Of a stretch of 64,000 nt of DNA, positions 54,201 through 62,939 are shown piece after piece. Made by a program: the position numbers and the translations under genes. The stretch covers positions 1-64,000 of the forward strand of contig CAJMNI010000005.1 in the NCBI GenBank assembly GCA_905214735.1. The letters are read 5' to 3'. The stretch is from an uncultured bacterium. Its GTDB lineage: Bacteria; Bacteroidota; Bacteroidia; Bacteroidales; Muribaculaceae. How positions within the stretch are numbered: position 1 is the stretch's first letter; every line of letters begins with the position of its first letter. The notes under the pieces are model-generated. The model ran no database searches. It saw only the letters and a program-made list of their open reading frames with translations, and was not told where the DNA came from.

Positions 54201-55850
54201 CTTGCATGGGAGCGAAGTGCCGTAGCCGAAGATGCCTGTTTCGGTGAGTGCCTGCTGGCCTTCGCGAAGACCATTCCAGGCGGTGACTCCGTAATAATAA
54301 TTGTCGGCCGGGGCCTCGACGGGATCGGTGAATGAGGTTTCTGAAATCTTGTCGGCCACCACCACCTCGTCGGGATAGCGGGTCACGGTGTAGGTGAGTG
54401 CGGCGGGATCGACATAGCCGTCGTTGCGTCCGATGTTGGGAGCGGTCCAGGAGATGCGGGCCTTGTTGTCGGCCGTAGTCTCGAGCTTCAGATCGGTCAC
54501 AGCCGCCGGGGCATCTTCGCCTACATAGACCGAGACAGCCTTTCGCGGGCCGGCTCCGGCGGCGTTAGAAGCGAAGGCCGTCACGGAGTGTATTCCTTCT
54601 TCGAGGGTCAGGTCGACAGAGACCGAAGACCCCGCGTCGACAGACTGAGAGTAGACCTCCGAGCCGTCGGCAAGGATGGTGAGGGAGACTTTCCCGACGA
54701 GATCCCGGCCGGAATAGGTCTTGGCCGGAACTTTCACGAGGGCGCGGCCCGAATGGCTTGCCCCCTTGAATTCGGCGGCAACGCTCTCCACGGCGGCGGG
54801 GGCATCTTCGGCCACCACAGGCTCCGGGACATAGAGCGATGTGTAAACCTCGTTCTTGCCGAAATCGAAAATCTTGTCGGCGTGTCCGGTAGCGGGATCA
54901 ACCTCATAGAGGGCCGATTTGCCTCCCATGCTGATCTGCGACCAGTAAAGCTTTCCCGTGACGGGATCGAAGCCGAGGCCCTGGGTATAGTTGGCCGAGG
55001 TGCCTGTCGATCCTATCAGAGTGCAGTCGCCGGTTGACTTGTTCACCCGATAGAGCTTCGCGTCCTGGCCCTTGGAAATGGTGTAGATGTCGCCCGAGGG
55101 TGTGCAGGCTATCGCCACCATAGCCGGAATCTGCGCGATCGGGGTGACGAATCCGGAATAGACGTCGACTTCTGAAAGCGAGGGATAGAACTTGGCGGTG
55201 TAGCCTTCGGTGTCGGCCACCTTAATGGCGGCGAGGGCGTAGATCTTTCCGGTGGTGGGATCGAAAGCCATGCCGTTGGTGATCTGCGAGAGGTCGAAAG
55301 TCTCCTGTATGAAGCTCTGGATGTTTTTGGTCAGCTCCTTGGTGGCGAAATCATAGGTGCAGTAGGTGGCGAAAGAGTATCCCATCTCGTCGGTATAGAT
55401 ATACTGATACCAATAGATTTTGCCGTTGTTGTAGCATCCACCTCCGTTGGCCTCGTAGGGATATGAGCTGTAGACGAGCTCCGGGGCTGCATAGGCCGCA
55501 TTGCTGAAAGAGTAGACGCCATATCCGGCCTGCCCCTCGGGCCAGTCGGAGGAGTCGAGGAGCATTCCGAAGAGGGTGGTGCCGTCGCCGAGCACTTTCT
55601 TGAGGCCGGCCTTCATGGCCGGGCCGGCAAACGTTCGGTCGCCGTCGGCGAGCAGCCCCGACCTGTGCATGGTCAGGGGATAGACGCCGTTGACGACGCG
55701 CGGCTGCGCCTGTCGCGTCTGCGTTTCAGTCGAAATTCTCTCAATGCGCGGGCCTCCGGGAGAAAAAATCCCCTTCTTTTGCGCCAGGGCCGGGATGACG
55801 GCCGCTGTGCCCAAAAGGCCGAGCGAGAGATAAAGTAAAGGTTTCTTCAT
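51249..55850 (-). CDS. Large secreted fibronectin-III / choice-of-anchor-J protein with T9SS-type tail
   Basis: This 1533-residue secreted protein has a signal peptide (MKKPLLYLSLGLLGTAAVIP, cleavage near residue 23). A propeller-like region follows at about 100-350, with repeated FDP-TGKLYW/KIYAL phrases. Several fibronectin-III-like domains come next (APAAVTDLKLETTADNKARI; VPGPVTDASVSDASGQP). There are three jelly-roll, choice-of-anchor-J-type modules at about 590-760, 1010-1160 and 1290-1440, with DDWLITPPV, LLQSPKLDISS and DDWFISPEVF. The C-terminus (VFNLQGICVKK ... LPAGVYIRAGRKIVVT) fits a type A sorting domain of the type IX secretion system. It probably sits on the cell surface and binds or processes polymers, but no catalytic domain is recognised. 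Confidence 0.85.
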   Translation of the reverse strand: MKKPLLYLSLGLLGTAAVIPALAQKKGIFSPGGPRIERISTETQTRQAQPRVVNGVYPLTMHRSGLLADGDRTFAGPAMKAGLKKVLGDGTTLFGMLLDSSDWPEGQAGYGVYSFSNAAYAAPELVYSSYPYEANGGGCYNNGKIYWYQYIYTDEMGYSFATYCTYDFATKELTKNIQSFIQETFDLSQITNGMAFDPTTGKIYALAAIKVADTEGYTAKFYPSLSEVDVYSGFVTPIAQIPAMVAIACTPSGDIYTISKGQDAKLYRVNKSTGDCTLIGSTGTSANYTQGLGFDPVTGKLYWSQISMGGKSALYEVDPATGHADKIFDFGKNEVYTSLYVPEPVVAEDAPAAVESVAAEFKGASHSGRALVKVPAKTYSGRDLVGKVSLTILADGSEVYSQSVDAGSSVSVDLTLEEGIHSVTAFASNAAGAGPRKAVSVYVGEDAPAAVTDLKLETTADNKARISWTAPNIGRNDGYVDPAALTYTVTRYPDEVVVADKISETSFTDPVEAPADNYYYGVTAWNGLREGQQALTETGIFGYGTSLPCKFSLSSQEEFDLFTVIDANNDWEEDYKWGGWMLGKNFKYAEDDGDCAVYGYHPEHDADDWLITPPVGVEKGKRYRLTFTLWTRGNEEMIEVTAGPRNTIEAQKSIIPAKGYKHTEHIVYTQDFTAEENGSYFIGFHITSPKKRWYAFVSDIMVDAVPDDDAPAAVTDLAATAAADGAEAATISFTAPSATVGGETLASLDKIEIFHGNATDPVKTFEAPAPAPGEALSWTEKGVSGWMEYRVVATAGGKAGHKAEARVYVGWDVPGPVTDASVSDASGQPVVTWTAPSKGVNGGYINSDDLTYSIYRYEDDLQLIGNAVKGTSFTDTQLDGHINQHLVAYVVVPSSPAGSGEAVATENIVFGDPYQGEFSEDFADVSVHSTPWVLYKLKGKTQCWGVAASGSAPQCVPVDDDGGMAVYSTDGYNGDEGLLQSPKLDISSIKSPALTFYFYHNYTQEHDAWGEPFLDRMIPEVVLPDGTREALGDAIYVDDLGTGWLKYTYRLDDYKSQPWIMIALHGITACEQNIYVDHLAVTNVISNDLAIYSFSGNGRVEAGKNGSYKATVANRGAEKAAGSAYTVSLLDNGQVVESLQGVDIEPNDFATFRFSLEYPADQGGKTHSITARIDWADDEVAANNISDPVSTVVELPSLSEVKELRGQADENNVTLFWDKPDALRVDDSFEEHVCYEIENFGDYTLVDGDQNNTWGFQGVYFDNANDPQAFMVFNPVELGVTDYASSLFPYDSFDPRTGNKVLVCFQGYKLTEDGTEAVSATNDDWFISPEVFGGQTISFWAKSGDYMQGLDKFEVMYSEGGKDVVDFKAIGSAVTTDQNWTLHEIQLPANAKYFAIHCISEDGFVLMIDDLRFISRRSECPVELDGYEIFRDGTSIALLPASATSFTDNALAEGSYNYQIAARYADGRSSGLSNIFSIRIGESGLDSMVEADEVADVFNLQGICVKKDATTADVRELPAGVYIRAGRKIVVTR

Positions 55851-55891
55851 AAGTTTAAATTTGAATACTGCTCAATATGGATCTAATTTGA

Positions 55892-55899
55892 CAAAGATA
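55892..55899 (-). promoter_or_regulatory. -7 box of the secreted-protein gene
   Basis: On the minus strand this reads TATCTTTG, matching TAnnTTTG, about 40 bases before the start codon. No clear TTTG is seen at -33. Confidence 0.35.
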
Positions 55900-55929
55900 A
55901 ATAAATTATTTAAAGAAACCTAAGAAACA

Positions 55930-55968
55930 GAAAAAAATCCGGCAATATTCAGATGATATGCCGGATTT
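55930..55968 (-). terminator. Terminator after rpe
   Basis: The stem AAATCCGGCA / TGCCGGATTT (55935-55944 with 55959-55968) is followed on the minus strand by a T-run (A-run at 55931-55937). It ends the speA-truA-ligA-rpe transcript. Confidence 0.8.
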
Positions 55969-56016
55969 ATAGAATAGTTATTCAGAATGAGATGGGGGAG
56001 AGGGATGCCGCAGGTT

Positions 56017-56661
56017 TCAGAGAGCCTTCAGCAGAGAGATTGCTTCGGCCGGTTTCGGGGCCTTGAAGACATAACTTCCGGCCACGAGGATGTCGGCTCC
56101 GGCATCGGCGAGGAGTTTGCCGGTCTCGGCGTTGACGCCGCCGTCGACTTCGATCATTGCTTTCGAACCCGTGCGGTCGATGAGAGCGCGGAGTTCGCGG
56201 ACTTTGTCGACCGAATGCCTGATGAAAGGCTGGCCTCCGAAACCGGGATTGACTGACATTATCAAAACCAGGTCGAGGTCTTCCACAATGTCAACGAGGG
56301 TGCTCACGGGAGTCGCCGGGCAGATGGTCACGCCGGCCTTCATTCCGGCGTCGTGGATTGCCTGCACGGCACGATGAAGATGCACGCACGCCTCCTGATG
56401 GATATTCATGATCTCTGCTCCGAGGTCGCGCACCTGCGATACCCAGTTCTGCGGCTCGACAATCATCAGATGGACGTCGAGAGGCTTGCTGCATTTCTTT
56501 GCCACAGCCTTCATTACCGGAAAACCGAACGAGATGTTGGGCACGAACACGCCATCCATCACGTCGAGATGGAGATAGTCGGCCTCGGAAGCATTGATCA
56601 TTTCGAGATCCGGTTCGAGATTGGCGAAATTTGCGGAGAGGAGAGATGGTGATACTTGCAT
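56017..56661 (-). CDS. rpe: Ribulose-phosphate 3-epimerase
   Basis: Rpe interconverts ribulose-5-phosphate and xylulose-5-phosphate in the pentose phosphate pathway. The 214-residue TIM barrel has the expected motifs: SPSLLSANFANLE at 4-16, HLDVMDGVFVPNISFG near 31-46 with the metal ligands, VHLMIVEPQ, MSVNPGFGGQPFI and IEVDGGVN. It follows ligA after 28 bases and is the last gene of that run. Confidence 0.97.
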   Translation of the reverse strand: MQVSPSLLSANFANLEPDLEMINASEADYLHLDVMDGVFVPNISFGFPVMKAVAKKCSKPLDVHLMIVEPQNWVSQVRDLGAEIMNIHQEACVHLHRAVQAIHDAGMKAGVTICPATPVSTLVDIVEDLDLVLIMSVNPGFGGQPFIRHSVDKVRELRALIDRTGSKAMIEVDGGVNAETGKLLADAGADILVAGSYVFKAPKPAEAISLLKAL

Positions 56662-56689
56662 GATGATATGATTTAAGGTGGTTATTCAG

Positions 56690-58714
56690 TTATTTCGTCG
56701 TCGGCATTTTTACCTTGTCGAGCATGGCGAGGAACTCCTCTTCCGAAATCATGGGAATGCCGAGCTGCGCGCATTTTTCCCGTTTTGCCGGACCCATATT
56801 CTCGCCTGCGAGCACGAACGAAGTCTTCTTGGAAATGCTTCCAGCGTTTTTACCCCCTTCGCGGGTGATGATCTCCTTGTATTCGTCGCGGCTGTGGCGG
56901 GCGAAAGTTCCGGAAATCACGATGGTCTTGCCTTCGAGGGCAGTTCCTGCCGGAGCGAGTTTGTCGGGGGAAAGCTCCATCTGCACTCCCGCTTTCTTGA
57001 GAGCCTCGATGTTGGCGGCGTTGACCGGCTCGTTGAGGAAGTCGACGATATTCTGGGCTATGACGGGGCCTATGTCGGGAGTGGCGGTGAGCTGTTCGAG
57101 GGTCATCTGCTGAAGATTTTCCATCGACTTCACCGACATGGCGAGGCGTTTGGCCGTGGTTTCCCCCACGTTCGGAATCGAGAGGGCATAGAGCAGGCGC
57201 TCGAAAGGAACGCTCTTCGACTGCTCTATTCCGGCCATGATGCGGGCGGCGGTTTTCTCGCCGATGCGTTCGAGGCGGGAGAGTTTCTCCTCGGTGAGAT
57301 CATAGATCTGGCCGATGTTTTCCACAAGACCGCATGAATAGAGGAGTTCGGCGGTTTCCTCGCCGATGCCGTCGATGTTCATCATGCGGCGCGCGCAGAA
57401 ATGCTCGATGCGGCCGGTGATTTGCGGCCGGCAGCCATATTTGTTGGGGCAGCACCATGCTGCTTCTCCGAAAATGCGGCGGAGGGGAGTGCCGCAGACC
57501 GGACATTTGGTCACAAACTCCACGGCCGGTGCGTCGGGAAGGCGCTGGCCGAGGTCTACGCCGGTGATCTGCGGAATAATTTCGCCTGCCTTCTCCACAT
57601 AGAGATGGTCTCCCTCGTGGATATCGAGCTCGCGCATGATGTCGTCGTTATGGAGCGAGGCGCGTTTCACGATGGTTCCCGACAGGAGCACCGGTTCCAG
57701 ATTCGCCACCGGGGTGACGATTCCCATTCGTCCGGTTTCGAAAGATACGAACCGCAGGGGAGTGCACGCTCTCTCGGGATTGAATTTGAAGGCCACGGCC
57801 CATCGCGGCGATTTGGCGGTGAAGCCGAGGTTGAGCTGCTGGCGCAGGGAGTCGACCTTGAAGACGAGGCCGTCGGTGGCCACGGGGAGCTCCTTGCGGT
57901 GCTCGTCCCAATAAGCGATGAACTTGTCGACATCTTCCAGAGTCTTCAGGCGGGTCATCGCTTTTGACACCTTGAAACCCCAGTGCTCGGCGGCGAGCAT
58001 GTTTTCGTAATGGCTTTCTGAGGGGAGGTTGTCGCTGAGCAGATAGTAGAAGCGGGCGTCGAGATGGCGACGGGCCACTTCGCGGGGATCCTGCGTCTTG
58101 AGGGTGCCCGAGGCGGCATTGCGCGGATTGGCGAAGAGGGGTTCCTCGTTATAGGCCCTCTCCTCGTTGAGCTTTTCAAACACCTTCCATGGCATCAGGA
58201 TCTCGCCTCGGATTTCGAACTCCTCGGGCCAGTCGCCGGGAAGGAGTTCGAGCGGAATGCTGCGGATGGTTTTCACGTTGGCCGTCACGTCGTCGCCCTG
58301 CGTGCCGTCGCCGCGCGTCACGGCCCGCACCATGCGGCCGTTGCGGTAGGTGATGGAGATGGAGGTGCCGTCGAATTTCATCTCTCCGACAATGTCGAAC
58401 TCCTCGCCGTCGAGAGCGCGGCTCACGCGGTCGAACCAGTCGTCGACATCTTCGACTGAATAGGTGTTGGAGAGCGACATCATGGGGCGGGCATGGACCA
58501 CATGCTCGAACCCCTTGGAGAGGTCAGACCCGACGCGCTGCGTAGGCGAGAGGGGATCGGCCATTTCGGGATGCTCCGCCTCCAGACGCTCGAGTTCCTT
58601 GAGAAGCATGTCGAAATCCTTGTCGCTGATTTCGGGGGCGTTCAGCACATAATAATTGTGGTTGTGACGGTTGAGCTCTCTGCGGAGCTCTTCGATTCTC
58701 TTTATGGGGTCCAT
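56690..58714 (-). CDS. ligA: NAD-dependent DNA ligase
   Basis: LigA seals nicks in replication and repair, using NAD+ to form a ligase-AMP intermediate on lysine K113 (motif KFDG in EMKFDGTSISITYRNG). The 674-residue protein has the N-terminal Ia domain (YYVLNAPEISDKDFD), the adenylation domain and the OB domain. A four-cysteine zinc finger (KCPVCGTPL ... CCPNKYGC, about 408-432), helix-hairpin-helix repeats and a C-terminal BRCT domain (about 590-670) complete it. Length and architecture are normal. Confidence 0.98.
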   Translation of the reverse strand: MDPIKRIEELRRELNRHNHNYYVLNAPEISDKDFDMLLKELERLEAEHPEMADPLSPTQRVGSDLSKGFEHVVHARPMMSLSNTYSVEDVDDWFDRVSRALDGEEFDIVGEMKFDGTSISITYRNGRMVRAVTRGDGTQGDDVTANVKTIRSIPLELLPGDWPEEFEIRGEILMPWKVFEKLNEERAYNEEPLFANPRNAASGTLKTQDPREVARRHLDARFYYLLSDNLPSESHYENMLAAEHWGFKVSKAMTRLKTLEDVDKFIAYWDEHRKELPVATDGLVFKVDSLRQQLNLGFTAKSPRWAVAFKFNPERACTPLRFVSFETGRMGIVTPVANLEPVLLSGTIVKRASLHNDDIMRELDIHEGDHLYVEKAGEIIPQITGVDLGQRLPDAPAVEFVTKCPVCGTPLRRIFGEAAWCCPNKYGCRPQITGRIEHFCARRMMNIDGIGEETAELLYSCGLVENIGQIYDLTEEKLSRLERIGEKTAARIMAGIEQSKSVPFERLLYALSIPNVGETTAKRLAMSVKSMENLQQMTLEQLTATPDIGPVIAQNIVDFLNEPVNAANIEALKKAGVQMELSPDKLAPAGTALEGKTIVISGTFARHSRDEYKEIITREGGKNAGSISKKTSFVLAGENMGPAKREKCAQLGIPMISEEEFLAMLDKVKMPTTK

Positions 58715-58770
58715 GCTAAGATGATGAATTGACTTGTTGTGATATTACAGAGAATTATGCGGAGGCCGGG

Positions 58771-59514
58771 TCAATATTCGATATCCCAGAGGAAGAGAGC
58801 CTGCGGGGGCATCGACGTTCCGGCGGCGCAACGGTCTTTTCGTCTGATGATTTCGGCAAACTCAGCGACTGAAATCTTGCCGCGTCCCACGTCGACGAGC
58901 GTACCGACCACGGCGCGGACCATGTTGCGCAGAAAGCGGTCGGCCGAGATGGTGAACACCGCTCCAGGCACACCGAAAGAATTGCGCCACGTCTCCCAGC
59001 GGGCTTCCGACACGCGGCAGATATTAGTGCGGGCGTCGGAGTGAAGCTTGGCAAAAGATGTGAAGTCGTCGGTGGTGAGCAGCAGGGCGGCCGCTTCGTT
59101 CATCAGATCGAGGTCGAGCTTCGTCACCGTCTGCCACGACATATTTTCCAGGAAGGGGCATTTCGCGAAGGTGACGAAATATTTATATGTGCGCAGCCTG
59201 GCGTCGAAACGGGCATGCTTGTCGGGGTCGACTTCGAAGACATCCTCCACCGCTATGGCATGGCCGCAAAGCCGGTTGAGACCGGTCAGAAAACGGCGTT
59301 TGTCGGGTATGATGTAATCGGAGTCGAAGTGGGCATACATCACGCGGGCGTTGACACCGGTGTCGGTGCGGCCGGCGCCGACCACCTCCACGGGCCGGCG
59401 GCAGATTGTGGAGAGGGCCTCTTCGAGCGTCTGTTGCACGCTCGAATCGCCCGGTTGCCGCTGCCATCCGTGGAAGGGGGCTCCGTCGTAAGAGAGTTTC
59501 AGAAATCTCCGCAT
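58771..59514 (-). CDS. truA: tRNA pseudouridine(38-40) synthase TruA
   Basis: TruA isomerises uridines 38-40 of the tRNA anticodon arm. The 247-residue protein has the catalytic aspartate D51 in VVGAGRTDTGVNA, plus LKLSYDGAPFHGWQRQP at the N-terminus and FLRNMVRAVVGTLVDVG towards the C-terminus. Its start codon overlaps the stop of speA (TGATG), so the two are translationally coupled. Confidence 0.97.
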   Translation of the reverse strand: MRRFLKLSYDGAPFHGWQRQPGDSSVQQTLEEALSTICRRPVEVVGAGRTDTGVNARVMYAHFDSDYIIPDKRRFLTGLNRLCGHAIAVEDVFEVDPDKHARFDARLRTYKYFVTFAKCPFLENMSWQTVTKLDLDLMNEAAALLLTTDDFTSFAKLHSDARTNICRVSEARWETWRNSFGVPGAVFTISADRFLRNMVRAVVGTLVDVGRGKISVAEFAEIIRRKDRCAAGTSMPPQALFLWDIEY

Positions 59515-61418
59515 CAGTCGCGTTCGAGATATGTGCTGCCGTAGAGGCCCGAGCGATAATTGTTGAGGAACTGGCGTCCCTCTTCGGGAGTGATCACGCC
59601 GCGTTTCATCGACGCCGTCACCCAGGTCTCGAGGTTGCGCACGAGTTTCTTCGGATTATACTCCACATAGTCGAGCACGTCGGCAACGGCCTCGCCGTCG
59701 ATCACCTGGGCGATTTCGTAACCCTCCTCGTTATTGCTCGTGGCGATATGCACGGCGTTGGTGTCGCCGAAGAGGTTGTGGAGGTCGCCGAGAATCTCCT
59801 GATATGCCCCGACAAGGAAGACCCCGAGATAATAAGGCTCGTTGGGGCGGATGTCGTGGACATTGAGGGCGTGGGAGCAACCCTGCGGCGCCACGAAACG
59901 CGAGATCTTGCCGTCGGAGTCGCAGGTGACGTCCTGGATGGTGCATTCGTGGGTCGGTTTCTCGTCGAGCCGCTGGAGCGGGATGATCGGGAACATCTGG
60001 TCGATCGCCCATGAATCGGGGAGCGACTGGAAGAGGGAGAAGTTGCAGAAATATTTTTCAGGGAGCATCCGGGCCGCCTTGCGGAGTTCTTCCGGTGGAT
60101 GCTTCATGGAGCGGGTCATGTCGCGCACGTCGCGTGCCACCGACCAGAAGAGCTTCTCGATCTGGGCGCGGGTCTTGAGGTCGAGCAGCCCAAGGCTGAA
60201 ACGTTCGAGGGCCTCTTCGCGGATCTGCAGAGCGTCGTGCCAGTCTTCGAACACCCGCGCGGAGTCGATCTTGTCCCAGATATTATAGAGCTCGGCAGCC
60301 AGTTCATGAGGATTTTCGCCGAGTTCCTCGTCGTCTTTCCAGATGGGGAGCTGAGTGGTCTCGAGCACCTGGATCACGAGCACCGAATGGTGGGCTGTAA
60401 GCGAGCGCCCGCTCTCGGTGATGATGTTGGGATGGGGAAGATCGTTTTTCACGCAGACGTCGACGAGGGCCGAGACGGAGTCGTTGACATATTCCTGGAT
60501 CGAATAGTTCATCGAGTTTTCGCCCGATGAGGAGCGGGTGCCGTCATAATCCACGCCGAGACCGCCGCCGATGTCGACGAAGTCGAGGGAGAAGCCCATC
60601 TTCGAGAGCTGCACATAGAACTGCATCGCCTCGCGCAGGGCGTTCTTGATGCGGCGGATCTTGGTGATCTGGCTTCCGATGTGGAAATGGATAAGTTTCA
60701 GGCTTTCGGTGAGCTTGTTGCGGTTGAGATAGTCGAGGGCGTCGAGGAGTTCGGAGGAGTTGAGTCCGAACTTGCTGACGTCGCCGCCCGATTCCTCCCA
60801 TTTGCCCGATCCGGAAGAGGTGAGCTTGATGCGGATTCCGATATTGGGCATTATGCCGAGGCGCTTCGCCACCTGATGGATGAGCCTGAGCTCATTGATC
60901 TTCTCCACCACCAGATATATGCGGCGCCCCATCTTCTGGGCGAGGAGGGCGAGCTCCACATAATTCTCATCTTTATAGCCGTTGCAGATGATGAGCGAGT
61001 TCTGGTGGCTGCTCACTGCGAGCACGGCGTGAAGCTCAGGCTTCGAGCCGGCCTCGAGGCCGATGTTGTATTTGTTGCCGTGGCTTACGATCTCCTCCAC
61101 CACGGGACGCATCTGGTTTACCTTGATCGGATAGACAATGAAGTTTTTGGCCTTGTATTCATATTCTGCGGCCGCTTTCTTGAAGCATTCCGAGATTTTG
61201 CGGATCCTGTCGTCGAGGATATCGGGAAAGCGCAGGAGCACCGGCGCCTCCACGTCGCGCAACTGAAGCACGTCCATCACATCTTTGAGGTCGATGGGGG
61301 TGCTCCCGGGCGACGGGGTCACCTGAACGTGTCCGCGGTCGTTGATTGAAAAATATTTGAGGCCCCAGCCCGGCACGTTGTAGAGCTCGGCTGAATCTTC
61401 AATTCTCCATTTTCTCAT
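59514..61418 (-). CDS. speA: Biosynthetic arginine decarboxylase
   Basis: SpeA decarboxylates arginine to agmatine, the first step of polyamine synthesis by the agmatine route. The 634-residue PLP-dependent fold III enzyme has the Schiff-base lysine K99 in NFIVYPIKVNQ, the glycine-rich FVDIGGGLGVDYDG near 283-296, and ITESGRSLTAHHSVLV. The length is typical of the SpeA family. It leads the speA-truA-ligA-rpe run. No standard promoter was recognised in the 62 bases before it. Confidence 0.96.
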   Translation of the reverse strand: MRKWRIEDSAELYNVPGWGLKYFSINDRGHVQVTPSPGSTPIDLKDVMDVLQLRDVEAPVLLRFPDILDDRIRKISECFKKAAAEYEYKAKNFIVYPIKVNQMRPVVEEIVSHGNKYNIGLEAGSKPELHAVLAVSSHQNSLIICNGYKDENYVELALLAQKMGRRIYLVVEKINELRLIHQVAKRLGIMPNIGIRIKLTSSGSGKWEESGGDVSKFGLNSSELLDALDYLNRNKLTESLKLIHFHIGSQITKIRRIKNALREAMQFYVQLSKMGFSLDFVDIGGGLGVDYDGTRSSSGENSMNYSIQEYVNDSVSALVDVCVKNDLPHPNIITESGRSLTAHHSVLVIQVLETTQLPIWKDDEELGENPHELAAELYNIWDKIDSARVFEDWHDALQIREEALERFSLGLLDLKTRAQIEKLFWSVARDVRDMTRSMKHPPEELRKAARMLPEKYFCNFSLFQSLPDSWAIDQMFPIIPLQRLDEKPTHECTIQDVTCDSDGKISRFVAPQGCSHALNVHDIRPNEPYYLGVFLVGAYQEILGDLHNLFGDTNAVHIATSNNEEGYEIAQVIDGEAVADVLDYVEYNPKKLVRNLETWVTASMKRGVITPEEGRQFLNNYRSGLYGSTYLERD

Positions 61419-61480
61419 TTCGGGTATATCTTATTTCTAAAGTTTTTCAAATATTAAAAAAACAGGCGGCGGGAGATAAG

Positions 61481-61810
61481 TCACTCCTCGCGGCTTCGGC
61501 CGAGGAGCTCGAGTTTCTCCACGATCACTTCCGTGACGCGGCGGCGAATCTTGAACTTGTCGTCATATTCGCGGGTCTTGAGTTTCCCTTCCACATATAT
61601 TCGCGAGCCTTTCCTGATATAGCGCTCGGCGATTTCAGCGTTGTGGCCCCCCATCACGAGGCGGTGCCATTCGGTGATCTCGGCCTCCGATCCGGCGTAA
61701 CGCTCGTTGGTGGCCAGCGACACGAAGGCTATGGAGCGACCTTTTTCAGGATAACGCATTTCGGGATCGTTGCCGACGTATCCCAGCAATATGACTTTGT
61801 TGACCGACAT
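61481..61810 (-). CDS. ssb: Short single-stranded DNA-binding protein without acidic tip
   Basis: The 109-residue protein is essentially just the SSB OB-fold domain: NKVILLGYVGNDPEMRYP at 4-21, SLATNERY, TEWHRLVMGGHNAEIAERYI and GSRIYVEGKLKTREY. Bacterial SSBs normally add a flexible tail ending in DDDIPF or similar that recruits partners; this one stops at GRSREE. It may be an accessory SSB, with a second full-length SSB elsewhere in the genome. It could also share roles with proteins here that do have such a tail (22810-23208). Confidence 0.88.
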   Translation of the reverse strand: MSVNKVILLGYVGNDPEMRYPEKGRSIAFVSLATNERYAGSEAEITEWHRLVMGGHNAEIAERYIRKGSRIYVEGKLKTREYDDKFKIRRRVTEVIVEKLELLGRSREE

Positions 61811-61903
61811 ATTATCGCGTTTAAAGAGAAATTATTTTTGCCGACGTTGACTCGTAAAGGGGAGAGAAGCTCTTGTAAGGGAGTCTCTCTAATATAGAAG
61901 GAA

Positions 61904-62845
61904 TCAGGCGTCGGAATTGTTTTCAACCGGATTGAAATCGATGGCTTTGAGGGCGAGGCCGGTGCGTTCGTGGAGGCCGAACATAAGGTTCATCACGTGG
62001 ACAGCCTCGCCGGCTCCGCCTCTCATGCGGCAGTCGGCGGCCACACCGAGCGAGATCCGGCTGTCGGAAGGCTCGGGCACAGTCACCACCACCTTGTCGG
62101 TGCCGGCCACTTCGGAAACCCCGACTTTGTAGGGGACTACAAAAGAGAAATTGTGGTCGTCGTAGATGTCGTAGATTTCCATCAGATGCTCGCGGTTGAC
62201 CGAGCAGTCGAACGAGATCTCCATCAGCGCGCTTCTTCGGGCATTCGATTTAGCCGGAGTAATGCTGACCGAACCGGAGAAGCTTTTCTGCACCTCGCGG
62301 AGGGCGCGTTCGATTTCGGCCTCGGTTTCCTCGATGCCATGCTTGTCGAGGATGCCGTCGGGCACCGAGACGCTGATGTCGATGTCGCCCGAGAGGAGAA
62401 GGTTGAGGGCGAGGGGGAAGAGGGCCACGAGCGCCATAGAGGCGAGCGGGGCGGGAAGGAATGCCGCCGTAGCGCCGCGCACGAGCAGCTTGCGGTTGAT
62501 TTCCGGAAGACCGTAGACGACTCCGGCCGCATCCATGTCGACATCCTTCACCGGGTCGAGGCAGATGATCCTGAGGTCGGGGCGAATATGGCGCAGGCGG
62601 TTGAAATCGGCCGTCGAAATGGCGTTGTCGCAGACGAACACCACGTCGGCCCGGGAGAAATCTACGGCGTTGCTGAACGCCAGCGAAGTCTCGCCGATCA
62701 GGCCGTGATGGTGGCGGCAGACTTTGCGGCCGTCGAGCCCTTCGGCACGGGCGCCGATGAGCTCCACGTCGGGATGCATGGCGAGGATGCGGATAAGTTC
62801 TCCGGCATCGTCGCTCTGCGCTCCCAGTATGATGGTTTTAATCAT
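61904..62845 (-). CDS. ArgC-like protein lacking the catalytic residues
   Basis: This 313-residue protein aligns with N-acetyl-gamma-glutamyl-phosphate reductase (ArgC): a Rossmann start IKTIILGAQSDDAGELIRIL, the signature-like VVYGLPEINRKLL (109-121), and the following helix. ArgC has NPGCYxT with the nucleophilic cysteine; here the aligned stretch is LPAPLAS (130-136) with Pro133 at the cysteine position. The catalytic histidine motif (T)PHL is TPAK, with Ala198. It therefore cannot use the ArgC thioester mechanism. It lies beside argR, so a regulatory or structural role in arginine metabolism is possible; the true ArgC is presumably elsewhere. Confidence 0.75.
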   Translation of the reverse strand: MIKTIILGAQSDDAGELIRILAMHPDVELIGARAEGLDGRKVCRHHHGLIGETSLAFSNAVDFSRADVVFVCDNAISTADFNRLRHIRPDLRIICLDPVKDVDMDAAGVVYGLPEINRKLLVRGATAAFLPAPLASMALVALFPLALNLLLSGDIDISVSVPDGILDKHGIEETEAEIERALREVQKSFSGSVSITPAKSNARRSALMEISFDCSVNREHLMEIYDIYDDHNFSFVVPYKVGVSEVAGTDKVVVTVPEPSDSRISLGVAADCRMRGGAGEAVHVMNLMFGLHERTGLALKAIDFNPVENNSDA

Positions 62846-62939
62846 TTCTGTTTTTTATAATTTCACAATCCCTTGCGACTGCCCCTAAAGAAGCAGCCAA
62901 TTCAGATTCCGACAGAGAATCAGAATCTTTGCAAGATGC

